Source: a bacterium (lineage in GTDB: Bacteria; Vulcanimicrobiota; Vulcanimicrobiia; Vulcanimicrobiales; Vulcanimicrobiaceae). From it: a stretch of 47,837 bases of DNA. Location of the stretch: positions 1 to 47,837 of the forward strand of contig JAJYFM010000008.1 in assembly GCA_021790895.1 (NCBI GenBank), written 5' to 3'. Position 1 is the first letter of the stretch, and every line of letters begins with the position of its first letter. Shown piece after piece: positions 29,094 through 38,309 of this stretch. A program made the position numbers and the translations under genes. The notes beneath the pieces were generated by a model. That model was not told the DNA's origin and searched no databases. It saw only the letters and a list, made by a program, of their open reading frames with translations.

Positions 29094-30443
29094 ATGAAGG
29101 GCGAACGTGAGGTCGACGATCTTGTCGTGATCGGCGGTGGTCTCGCCGGCGCGGCGGTGGCGATAGCCTGCGCGCGATTCGCCCGGCACGTGCGCCTCCG
29201 GTTATTCTCCCCCGAAGAACCCGGACGCGGCGCTGCTTACGGCGACATCTCCGCGCAATGGCTCATGAACGGCCCCGCCCGCGCGATGAGTATTATCGCC
29301 GACGACTCCGGGCATCTCGTTAGCGCGCTTCGCTGCTACCCGGAGACGCTCGTCACACGGGAGCGATTCGGCGCCTATGTCGGCGCCACGCTTCGCGCCG
29401 CGCTCGCAGAACGGCCGCAGATGTGTATCGAACGCACGGCGGTTATCGATATCGATCGCGGAAGGCACGGCTTCGTTCTTACGGACTCGCGAGGCCATCG
29501 CTTCCGCGCGCGTACCGTCGTGCTCGCACTTGGAAATGCGATTCCGGCCGATGATTTCTTGCCGCACGAACTACGTGAGAGCCGACGCTATTTCGGCGAT
29601 CCATGGCGCACTCGCATCGACGAACTCCCCGCCGGCGACATGCTCTGCATCGGCAGCGGGCTCACCGCGATGGATCGCGTTGCCGCCTTTCGGCACACGA
29701 TGCAGGGTGGAACGGCGTACACGCTCGCGCGCCACGGCTATCTTCCCGCTCGTGAGGCTCCTGAAATTCGCGCCTGTCGCTACTCGGAGCTCGGTATCGA
29801 CGAAGACACCCCACTCTCGCTGTTCCGTACGGTACGAACCGCGATGAGCCGCCGCACCGCTGCCGGCGGCGATTGGCGCGAGGTCGCTGAAGCGCTTCGG
29901 AATCCTTCGCAACGGATATGGCTTGGGTGGACGACCGCGCAACGTCGCCGATTTCTCGAACGACTCGCCGCGTTGTGGGGCTCGCTCCGATATCGCGTTC
30001 CGCCGGCGACCGACGACGCCGTTATCGCTCTTCGACGCGCGGGGCGCTACGTACCGCTGCAGGGAGAGATTGTCGCCGCCTCCGAGAGCGAACACGGTAT
30101 CGCTATTGACTACCGGCGTCGCGGTGAACGGCATCAGATCACCGTTGCATCGGTCGTCAACTGCACCGGCCCAAACGGCGATCTTCACACGAACCCCAAC
30201 CCGTTGATACGCGCACTGCTGCGCCGCGGCCTCATTCGCCGCGATCCGCTCGCCCTCGGTCTCGACGCTACATCCTACGGCGAGGCAATCGATGCAGAAG
30301 GACTTGTCGACGAGCGATTGATCGCCGTTGGGCCGATGCTGCGCGGCATCCTCTTCGAGAGCACCGCCGTCCCGGAGATCGTGGAGCAGGCGCGCGCGAT
30401 CGCGATACGCATCGCACGCGAACGCGAGGGCCGCGTCGCATGA
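29094..30443 (+). CDS. FAD/NAD(P)-binding protein (NAD_binding_9-like)
   Basis: DDLVVIGGGLAGAAVAIACARF, GRGAAYGDISAQWLMNGPARAMS; start ATG 29094. Confidence 0.8.
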   Translation: MKGEREVDDLVVIGGGLAGAAVAIACARFARHVRLRLFSPEEPGRGAAYGDISAQWLMNGPARAMSIIADDSGHLVSALRCYPETLVTRERFGAYVGATLRAALAERPQMCIERTAVIDIDRGRHGFVLTDSRGHRFRARTVVLALGNAIPADDFLPHELRESRRYFGDPWRTRIDELPAGDMLCIGSGLTAMDRVAAFRHTMQGGTAYTLARHGYLPAREAPEIRACRYSELGIDEDTPLSLFRTVRTAMSRRTAAGGDWREVAEALRNPSQRIWLGWTTAQRRRFLERLAALWGSLRYRVPPATDDAVIALRRAGRYVPLQGEIVAASESEHGIAIDYRRRGERHQITVASVVNCTGPNGDLHTNPNPLIRALLRRGLIRRDPLALGLDATSYGEAIDAEGLVDERLIAVGPMLRGILFESTAVPEIVEQARAIAIRIAREREGRVA

Positions 30444-30931
30444 TCGCCGGACTCGACCTCGATCGCATCATCGCCGAACGGCTCGCAAGCCGCTCGCATT
30501 GGGAGGGTTTGCTCCCACGGCGAAAAGTCGGTTACACGCGTTCCCGTCTTTATCTCTGCGATGACTTCGAAGTGCTCGCGCTGCTTTGGTTTCCTGGTGC
30601 AACGACGCCGATTCACGACCACGGCGACTCCTATTGCGCCACTCGCGTCCTCGCCGGCGAACTGCACGTCACGCGCTATCTGCGATCGGAATCCGTGAAC
30701 GGCGTCGGCCGATCTTCGTTACGATTGGTCGGGCGAAACGTGCAGCACGTCGGGGAGGGTGATGCACTTGAAGGGGCGCGCGACCTTCACAGCGTCGCCA
30801 ACCCAACGAAGGTTGAGGCGCTCTCGATTCACGTCTATGCGCCGCGCTATAGCGAATTCGGAATTTACGAAGAGTCGGGGATTCGCCTTGCGACCGCAAC
30901 GGCGCGCTACGACGCCGTCTTCGATTTTTAG
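30440..30931 (+). CDS. Cysteine dioxygenase-family cupin
   Basis: WFPGATTPIHDHGDSYCATRVLAGELHVTRY; ATGA overlap with upstream FAD gene. Confidence 0.78.
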   Translation: MIAGLDLDRIIAERLASRSHWEGLLPRRKVGYTRSRLYLCDDFEVLALLWFPGATTPIHDHGDSYCATRVLAGELHVTRYLRSESVNGVGRSSLRLVGRNVQHVGEGDALEGARDLHSVANPTKVEALSIHVYAPRYSEFGIYEESGIRLATATARYDAVFDF

Positions 30932-30933
30932 CG

Positions 30934-31842
30934 TCAGGCTAGCGATATCGCGTCGCCGTCGCGCGCCACGATGCCGTCTTTTTCCAGAGCGGCCACTAAT
31001 TCGTCGAATTGTTCGCCGATCTTCGGGGGCACCACGCCGACGATCTCGCGCTCAAGGTCGAGGAGCGATATGCGTTCGCCGGGAGGAAGCTCGCGCAGAC
31101 GATCGACGATGCGCCCGCGCGCAAACCGCGCCGTCGATTCAAATGGAACCGGATCCTTCGCGCTCGTCGGCTTTGCAAATTCTTCGCGCAAGCGCTCAAG
31201 GCGCGCGGCATCGATCGGCGCGGCGACGCAGAGTGTTTGCAGCGGGCACGCGGCACAGCGCGGCGCTCGCGCGCTGCAGACAAGCGCCCCGAGATCCATC
31301 ATCGCCGAGCTCCAATCGTGCGCCTCGCCTTTTGGAACAAGCTGGCGCGCGATCTGTTCGAGTTCTTTTACGCTCGCTTTGGCCGGGTATTCGATGCCGA
31401 AGTGAACGCGATGGATGATACGACGAACGTTCGTATCACTTGGTGCCGCGTCGTAGTTAAAGGCGAACGCCCGAATCGCAGCGACCGTATACGGGCCGAC
31501 CCCGGGCAATTCAAGCAGCGCCTTCTCGTCGCTGGGCATCTCGCCCTCGAATCGCGAGACCACCGCATCGGCGAGCGCCTTTAAGCGAACCGCTCGCGTG
31601 TTATAGCCAAGCCCTTTCCAGTACCGCACGACCTCCGAACGCGGAGCCTTCGCCAACGCCGCAAATGTTGGGAAGCGCGATATAAAAGTTCCGAAGATCG
31701 GAACGACGCGATCCACTTGCGTCTGTTGCAGCATAAATTCACTAACGACGGTGTAGTACGGATTTCGTACGACGCGCCAGGGTAAATTCGCCCGCCCGTA
31801 TTTTGCATACCAGGCTAGCAAACGTTTCTGAATCCCGGTCAT
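30934..31842 (-). CDS. mutY: A/G-specific adenine glycosylase-like (MutY)
   Basis: SEFMLQQTQVDRVVP, LPGVGPYTVAAIRAFAF..SDTNVRRI, CSARAPRCAACPLQTLC Fe-S motif; no evident NUDIX-like C-terminal domain. Confidence 0.87.
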   Translation of the reverse strand: MTGIQKRLLAWYAKYGRANLPWRVVRNPYYTVVSEFMLQQTQVDRVVPIFGTFISRFPTFAALAKAPRSEVVRYWKGLGYNTRAVRLKALADAVVSRFEGEMPSDEKALLELPGVGPYTVAAIRAFAFNYDAAPSDTNVRRIIHRVHFGIEYPAKASVKELEQIARQLVPKGEAHDWSSAMMDLGALVCSARAPRCAACPLQTLCVAAPIDAARLERLREEFAKPTSAKDPVPFESTARFARGRIVDRLRELPPGERISLLDLEREIVGVVPPKIGEQFDELVAALEKDGIVARDGDAISLA

Positions 31843-33308
31843 CCGCGCAGGCTACGCATCGCTTCGCCGATGCGGCGAATGCCTTCGGAGATTTCATCGC
31901 GTCGAACCGCGGTTAGCGCCAAGCGAAAATTATGGTCGCCTCCTGAATTCGCATAGAAGGCTTCGCCGAACAAGAACGAGGCGCCGAGGCGCTCGGCGGC
32001 ATCGAGCAGAGGACGGGCGCGCATTTCACGCGGAGTTGCGACCCAGAGATAGAAGCCGCCGCTCGGACCGATCGCGCGAACGCCGCTGGGCCAATATTTC
32101 GCAATCGCTTCGTCGGCGATCTTCCTCCGCAAGTGCAACTCTTCGCGCAACTGCTCGATGTGCGCGTCGTAGCCACGTTCGAGATAATCGACGATGGCGG
32201 CTTGGACGTAGAGACTCGTTGCCATGTCGTAGGCCTGTTTGCGCATTAAAAGCCGATCGACGATCGTGCGCGGGGCGACCATCCAGCCGACGCGCAAGCT
32301 CGGTGCGACGGTTTTACTAAACGTCGAAAGATAGACGACGTGATCCGGAGCGAGCGCGAGCAACGGCGTTTCGTTGTGCGATGCGAGCGGTCCGTAGGGA
32401 TCGTCTTCAATAATCGGAACGCCCGCGCGCCGCGCGATCGTGGCGAGGCGGTCGCGACGATCGGCATTCATGGTGACGTTCGTGGGATTGTGCATCGACG
32501 GCATCGTGTAGATAAAACGGGGGCGACGCGTACGCAGAATCGCCTCGACGTGATCGACGCGCATGCCTTCGTCGTCGACCGGAATAGGGATCGCCCGCAG
32601 ACCGCCGATCTGGAATATCTGTAAGGCTCCCGGATAGGACGGCGACTCGACGATAATCTCGTCGCCGGCTTCGGCGAGGCTCTGGGAGACGATCGCGATC
32701 CCTTGCGTCGACCCGGTCAACACGATGACGTTCTTGGCCACGACGCTGCGCGCACCGCGCGCGCGCATGCGCGCCGCAATTGCCTCCCGGAGCGGCTCGT
32801 ATCCCTCCGAATCGCCGTACGAAAGAATGAAGCGCGGATCGCTCGCGACCCGTGCGAACGAGCCGGCGAGTTCGGCGAGCGGGGAAGGTTCGTCGGGAGC
32901 GACGCCCTGCACGAAGGAGATGCGCCCGGGTTCCTGTTTTGCCGCGAGTTCGCCGAGCACCATCGGAAACTCGCCGACGCGCCACGGCGGCAACGTCACC
33001 CACCACGGAACGCTTGCTCCGCGCTCTCCTGCCGATACCGCGCGTTTACGCGAGGCAACCCGCGAGCCGGAGCCGACGCGCTGATCGAGCAAGCCGTCGG
33101 CGACGAGTTCGCGGTAGGCGCGCACGACCGTGCTGCGATTGATCTCCAGGCGCTCGGCCATCGCTCGCTCGGGGGGCAAGCGCGTCGATTCAGGAAGCGA
33201 GCCGGAGAGAATCGCCTCCCGCAACCCCTCGTAGAGCTGGCGGTAGAGCGGAACGATCGACTCGCGGTCGAGCTGGAGGGGGAGGTTGGGCGCACCAATC
33301 TTGCTCAT
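31839..33308 (-). CDS. MocR-type GntR/aminotransferase fusion regulator
   Basis: N-terminal wHTH (LYRQLYEGLREAILSGSLPESTRLPPERAMAERLEINRSTVVRAYRELVADGLL) plus aminotransferase fold with STFSKTVAPSLRVGW lysine. Confidence 0.9.
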   Translation of the reverse strand: MSKIGAPNLPLQLDRESIVPLYRQLYEGLREAILSGSLPESTRLPPERAMAERLEINRSTVVRAYRELVADGLLDQRVGSGSRVASRKRAVSAGERGASVPWWVTLPPWRVGEFPMVLGELAAKQEPGRISFVQGVAPDEPSPLAELAGSFARVASDPRFILSYGDSEGYEPLREAIAARMRARGARSVVAKNVIVLTGSTQGIAIVSQSLAEAGDEIIVESPSYPGALQIFQIGGLRAIPIPVDDEGMRVDHVEAILRTRRPRFIYTMPSMHNPTNVTMNADRRDRLATIARRAGVPIIEDDPYGPLASHNETPLLALAPDHVVYLSTFSKTVAPSLRVGWMVAPRTIVDRLLMRKQAYDMATSLYVQAAIVDYLERGYDAHIEQLREELHLRRKIADEAIAKYWPSGVRAIGPSGGFYLWVATPREMRARPLLDAAERLGASFLFGEAFYANSGGDHNFRLALTAVRRDEISEGIRRIGEAMRSLRG

Positions 33309-33408
33309 GGATGGATCCAATTGGACTACGGAGGCCCGCCGCCTTCCGCAGCGGAATAATTGGTGGTTACCAACCCCTCATCCACGCCTGCGCGTAAGGA
33401 GTCTTTTC

Positions 33409-34857
33409 GTGGCCGAACATCAGGTCGATGCCGTCGTCATCGGTGCGGGCCCCGGCGGTTATCATGCCGCCATCCGGCTCGGCCAACTTGGGAAATCCGT
33501 CATCTGCGTCGATCGCGACGAGGTCGGTGGAGTCTGCCTGAACTGGGGCTGCATCCCTACGAAAGCGCTGCTGCATGTCGGCGAAGTGATTCGTCACATC
33601 GAACATGCCGAAGCGGTCGGATTAAAGGTTCCCAAAGCCACGGTGGATCGTGCCGGCGTCGAAAAATTCAAGAACGACGTCGTCGCATCGAACGTCGGAG
33701 GCGTAAAGACGCTCTTCAAAGCGAACAACGTGCAGTTCATGTACGGTGAAGCGTCGTTCGTCTCTCCGAACGAAATCGCGCTGAAGGGCAAAGATGGAAG
33801 CAACGAACGTATCCGTGCCGCGCATGTGGTGATCGCGACGGGTTCGGCGCCGATCGATATCAAAGCGTGGCCGCGCGACGGCAAACGGATCATCAACTCC
33901 GACGACGCCGTTTCCATCAAACAGATTCCCAAAACCATGCTCGTCATCGGCGGCGGCGTTATCGGTTTAGAGTTCGCGACGGTCTACACGCGCATGGGCG
34001 CGCAGGTTCTCGTCGTCGAGGCATTGCCGCAGATTCTGACCGGCAGCGATATCGAAATTTCAAAGACGCTCGGGCGTATTCTCAAGAAACAGGGCGTCGA
34101 GATCATGCTCGATACGAAGGTTGCCGCGCTCGAAGCGACGACAAAGGGCGTCAAGGCGACGATATCCGGAGCGGGCACCGGCGGCAAAGATGAGACGCGC
34201 GAATTCGAGATGGCGCTGGTTGCCGTCGGGCGTCGCCCCGTTACCGATGCGCTCAATCTCGCTACCGCGGGGCTCGCAGTCGACGAGAAAGGCTTCCTTG
34301 CCGTCGACGCACGCATGCGCACGAAAGTCGCGCATATCTATGCAATCGGCGATGTCACCGGGCAGCCTTTGCTCGCGCATCGCGCGATGAAGCAGGGCGT
34401 CGTTGCTGCCGAGGTGATCGGCGGCGATATGAGTGCGGCGTTCGATCCGATCGCGATTCCCAATTGCGTCTACACCGATCCCGAGGTTGCCACCGTCGGG
34501 CTCTCCGAGGAAGAGGCGAAGGCGAAGGGCTACGAAGTGCGGATCGGCAAGTTCCCGCTCGCAGCGAGCGGGCGCGCGCGCACGATGAACGAGAGCGACG
34601 GCGTTATCAAACTCGTCGGCGATGCAAAGACCGATATGCTGCTCGGCATGCATATCATCGCTCCGCAGGCCGAATCGCTCATCGGCGAGGGTGTAATCGC
34701 GCTGGAGATGGGGGCGACGCTCGAGGATATCGGGCTCTCGATCCATCCGCATCCCACGCTCACCGAAGGCATCATGGATGCCGCCGAAGCCGCGCACGGA
34801 AAGGCGATTCACATCGTCAATCCCAAGCCGAAGGCGCCGGTCGGAGCGGCAAAATAG
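33409..34857 (+). CDS. lpdA: Dihydrolipoyl dehydrogenase
   Basis: GTG 33409 with AAGGA RBS; VIGAGPGGYHAAIRLGQLG, GGVCLNWGCIPTKALL, AIGDVTGQPLLAHRAMKQG. Confidence 0.93.
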   Translation: MAEHQVDAVVIGAGPGGYHAAIRLGQLGKSVICVDRDEVGGVCLNWGCIPTKALLHVGEVIRHIEHAEAVGLKVPKATVDRAGVEKFKNDVVASNVGGVKTLFKANNVQFMYGEASFVSPNEIALKGKDGSNERIRAAHVVIATGSAPIDIKAWPRDGKRIINSDDAVSIKQIPKTMLVIGGGVIGLEFATVYTRMGAQVLVVEALPQILTGSDIEISKTLGRILKKQGVEIMLDTKVAALEATTKGVKATISGAGTGGKDETREFEMALVAVGRRPVTDALNLATAGLAVDEKGFLAVDARMRTKVAHIYAIGDVTGQPLLAHRAMKQGVVAAEVIGGDMSAAFDPIAIPNCVYTDPEVATVGLSEEEAKAKGYEVRIGKFPLAASGRARTMNESDGVIKLVGDAKTDMLLGMHIIAPQAESLIGEGVIALEMGATLEDIGLSIHPHPTLTEGIMDAAEAAHGKAIHIVNPKPKAPVGAAK

Positions 34858-34862
34858 AACGC

Positions 34863-35498
34863 TTGTCGGGAACGGCGCGGATCCTTGAATTGGGTCTGCG
34901 CCCGTACCGCGAGGTCTGGGATATCCAGCACCGTTTGCACGAAGCCGTCCGTGCCGGCGACGAGCCCGAGACCTGGATATTCGTCGAACATACGCCGACG
35001 ATCACGCTCGGCCGGAACGCCAAATCGGAGAACGTGCTCCTCTCTCCCGAGATCCTCGCTGCGCGCGGTATCGATCTGGTCGAGATCGAACGCGGCGGGG
35101 ACGTCACCTATCACGGCCCCGGGCAACTCGTCGTCTACCCGATTCGCAAGCTCGAACGCTTCCGTGAAGTCGTGCCGTTGGTGCGTTCGCTCGAAGCCGC
35201 GGTCATCGCGGCGTGTGCAGAGTTCGGCATCGTCGCCGAGCGCTGGAGCGAACATGCCGGCGTCTGGGTCGGGCGCAACCAAATATGTGCGATCGGGCTC
35301 GCGGTTCAAAAGATGGTTTCGATGCATGGGATCGCTCTCAACGTCAGCACCGAGCTCAATTACGACCGGCTGATCAACCCGTGCGGATTACTCGATCGTG
35401 GGATCACCTCGATCTCGCACGAACTCGGGCGCGAGGTCTCACTCGCCGAAGCGCGTGATGCCTTGCTCCCGCACCTCGCGGCGGAGTTCAACCTATAA
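34863..35498 (+). CDS. lipB: Lipoyl(octanoyl) transferase
   Basis: ERGGDVTYHGPGQLVVYPI, HAGVWVGRNQICAIG, MHGIALNV, INPCGL; probable TTG start. Confidence 0.92.
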   Translation: MSGTARILELGLRPYREVWDIQHRLHEAVRAGDEPETWIFVEHTPTITLGRNAKSENVLLSPEILAARGIDLVEIERGGDVTYHGPGQLVVYPIRKLERFREVVPLVRSLEAAVIAACAEFGIVAERWSEHAGVWVGRNQICAIGLAVQKMVSMHGIALNVSTELNYDRLINPCGLLDRGITSISHELGREVSLAEARDALLPHLAAEFNL

Positions 35499-35522
35499 CC
35501 GGCAATATTTTCGTGCCACTTC

Positions 35523-36089
35523 CTAGCGCGCGAGCCCGCGCATATCGGCGGTTATCTGTGCAATCGTCATGTCGCCGCCGACGACGCGCAGATTTCCGCG
35601 CGGTCCGATAAAATACACGAAGTCGCTGTGCCCCACATCGCCGCGCGTCGCTTGCACGTCGACGCCATAGGCGCTCCAAATCGTTTTCATCTGCGCGAGC
35701 GAACCGGTGAGCCCGATCGCCGAGGTACCTACGCGACGAAAAAATCGGCGCAGTGCCGCGGGAGTATCGCGCACGGGATCGACGCTGGCAAAAACGATCG
35801 CCACGCGCGAGCCGAGCCCGGATTTCGCGCGCGCCGCTCCGAGCTTGGCCAACGTCTGCGGGCAGATATCCTTACAGTGCGTGAAGCCGAAGTAGAGCGC
35901 GACGACGTGCCCGCGTTCGCTCGGTAACGAAAAGCGCACCCCATTCTGGTCGAGCGCGGCAAGCGGAGGAGCGGGGCGAATCGGCTGCAACACCGTACCG
36001 TAGAGCTTCGCTGGTCGACCCGCGCATGCAGCGGTCGCGATGAGCAACGCAAGAGTGATGAGGCGGAGCGGCAAGCGGCGAAGCGACAT
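35523..36089 (-). CDS. SCO1/SenC-family copper chaperone-like lipoprotein
   Basis: Lipobox-like ATAAC; FGFTHCKDICPQTLAKL and GHSDFVYFI (CxxxC plus His). Confidence 0.88.
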   Translation of the reverse strand: MSLRRLPLRLITLALLIATAACAGRPAKLYGTVLQPIRPAPPLAALDQNGVRFSLPSERGHVVALYFGFTHCKDICPQTLAKLGAARAKSGLGSRVAIVFASVDPVRDTPAALRRFFRRVGTSAIGLTGSLAQMKTIWSAYGVDVQATRGDVGHSDFVYFIGPRGNLRVVGGDMTIAQITADMRGLAR

Positions 36090-36184
36090 CGTTCGTTCTT
36101 CATCTTAGCGTTCCGGGAACCCGCCTATTAGCAAGAAGGCGCTCGCTCGGGAAAATCGCGATCTCCACGGAACCTCGCCAGCGA

Positions 36185-37342
36185 GTGAACGCGCGCAGAG
36201 CTGAGGTCGTCGCACTGGTCAACCGCGGGCATACGGCGCTCGCCGCCGATGATCTGCGCGCCGCCCTTGAGGCTTACGAATGCGCGCTCGAGATCGATCC
36301 ATTCGAACTGCAAGCCCACCTTGGGTTGGCGCTTGGTTACCAACGTCTCGGGGATGACGATGCATCGGAACGCCATCGGCGCGACGCCATTAAACTTGCG
36401 CCGGTGCGCACGATTCCATATCGCGGAACCGGGCAACCCATCCGTGTTCTTGCGCTTCTTGCTACCGCAAACGCGAACATCGACCTCGAACCGCTCCTTT
36501 CAAATGAAGTTTGCGCGATTACCTTGGCGCATGTCGATGCGATGCCGGCGGCAGCCGAGCTCCCCAGGCACGATATTCTCTTTAACGCGATCGGAGATGC
36601 CGACGCCGCCGAAAAAGCGCTCGCGATTGCGAAAATAATCGCGTCACGCAGCGATGCGCCGCTCGTCAACCATCCGGCCGCCGTTGCTGATACGCGCCGC
36701 GACCGTAATGCCGCTCGCCTCCGCGCGCTCCCGGGCCTCCGCGTCCCGCGCATCGCACGCATCGCGCGCGAACGATTGCAGGCCGGGCAGAGAAGCCTCG
36801 CGCTCGCCGCAGCGGGCATAGCCTATCCGTTTCTTTTGCGAACGCCGGGTTTCCACAACGGACGCTTCCTCGCACTCGTCGAGGATCCGAGGAATATCGA
36901 CGCGGCGCTCGGCGCGCTCCCCGGCGAGGAACTCTACGCGATCGAATATATCGATACTCGTGACAAACGCGGATATTACTGCAAATATCGCCTGCTCTTT
37001 ATCGGCGATCAGATCGTTCCGGTCCATGCCGCGCTCTCGACCACCTGGAAAGTGCACTACGAGGCTGCGGATTTGGCGAGCAGCGAGTTGGGGCGAGCGC
37101 TCGACCGTGATTTCCGCCGCCATCCGCGCGAGCGCATCGGAGAGCGAGCCTACGTGGCGCTCGAAGCGCTCCGGCGCGAGCTTGGCCTTCAGTATGCCGG
37201 CGTCGATTTTAGCCTTGACGAGGAAGGCACCCCCGTCCTCTTCGAAGCGAACGCAACGATGCTCCCCGGGAAAGCGAGCGAGCGCGCCCGTAAGGCGACC
37301 CTCGCCCTCATCCGCGCCCTGCTCGCTCCCAGCGCAGGATAA
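36185..37342 (+). CDS. TPR plus ATP-grasp-like protein
   Basis: N-terminal TPR (ALAADDLRAALEAYECALEIDPFELQAHLGLALGYQRLGDDDAS); C-terminal YPFLLRTPGFHNGRFLALVED and GVDFSLDEEGTPVLFEANATM. Confidence 0.72.
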   Translation: MNARRAEVVALVNRGHTALAADDLRAALEAYECALEIDPFELQAHLGLALGYQRLGDDDASERHRRDAIKLAPVRTIPYRGTGQPIRVLALLATANANIDLEPLLSNEVCAITLAHVDAMPAAAELPRHDILFNAIGDADAAEKALAIAKIIASRSDAPLVNHPAAVADTRRDRNAARLRALPGLRVPRIARIARERLQAGQRSLALAAAGIAYPFLLRTPGFHNGRFLALVEDPRNIDAALGALPGEELYAIEYIDTRDKRGYYCKYRLLFIGDQIVPVHAALSTTWKVHYEAADLASSELGRALDRDFRRHPRERIGERAYVALEALRRELGLQYAGVDFSLDEEGTPVLFEANATMLPGKASERARKATLALIRALLAPSAG

Positions 37343-37406
37343 AGTTCCCGCCTTAGGTTTAGGATGCAGCCTTCAGGGGCTGGGGGATGTTAAAATCTTC
37401 GACGCC

Positions 37407-38309
37407 ATGAGCATTGAGATAGATCTCACCGGTACCCCCCTTGAGGCGGTACGCTACGCACGCAAGCCGGACTGGCTTCGCGTCAGCCTGCCGCACGGTG
37501 ACGACTACGAGCGCGTAAAGGCGAAGGTCTCCGGGCTCACCCTCAACACCGTCTGCAAAGAGGCGGCCTGCCCGAACCTCGCGGAGTGTTGGGGCGCGGG
37601 GACGGCGACGATCATGATTCTCGGCGACACCTGCACCCGCGGCTGCCGCTTCTGCAACGTCAAAACCGGAAATCCCCGCGGGACCGTCGATTGGCTCGAG
37701 CCGACGCGCGTCGCCGATGCGGTGGCCGACCTCGGGTGGAAGTACCTCGTGCTTACCGCCGTCGACCGCGACGATCTCGCCGACGGCGGGGCGTTGATTT
37801 TCGCCAATACCGTCCGCGCCATTCACGAGCGCGTGCCGGGTTCCCGTGTCGAGATTCTCACCGGCGATTACCGCGGCGATCTCACCGCGCTCGAGATCGT
37901 ACTCGATGCACGCCCCGACGTTTTCGCGCACAATCTCGAGACCGTTCGCAGACTCACGCCGCACGTTCGCGACAAACGCGCAAAATACGATCGCTCGTTA
38001 GAGGTGCTTCGCCACGCCAAAAAGCACTCGCCCGACCGTTACACGAAAACCTCGCTCATGCTGGGCCTCGGTGAGAGCGTCGAAGAAGCGGAAGCGGCGA
38101 TGGATGATGCCCGCGCCGCCGGCGTCGACATCTTCACCATGGGACAGTATCTTCAACCGAGTAAGAAACATCTTCCGGTCACCGAATTCATCTCTCCGGA
38201 GCGCTTTGCAGAACTTGGAGCGCTCGCGCGTTCGAAAGGATTCCATCAAGTCGTGAGCAGCCCACTCTCGCGGTCCTCCTACCACGCAGAGCAGGCCTTC
38301 CCGGCGTGA
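37407..38309 (+). CDS. lipA: Lipoyl synthase (radical SAM)
   Basis: CKEAACPNLAEC (Cx4Cx5C), CTRGCRFCNV (Cx3Cx2C), C-terminal SRSSYHAEQAF. Confidence 0.96.
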   Translation: MSIEIDLTGTPLEAVRYARKPDWLRVSLPHGDDYERVKAKVSGLTLNTVCKEAACPNLAECWGAGTATIMILGDTCTRGCRFCNVKTGNPRGTVDWLEPTRVADAVADLGWKYLVLTAVDRDDLADGGALIFANTVRAIHERVPGSRVEILTGDYRGDLTALEIVLDARPDVFAHNLETVRRLTPHVRDKRAKYDRSLEVLRHAKKHSPDRYTKTSLMLGLGESVEEAEAAMDDARAAGVDIFTMGQYLQPSKKHLPVTEFISPERFAELGALARSKGFHQVVSSPLSRSSYHAEQAFPA

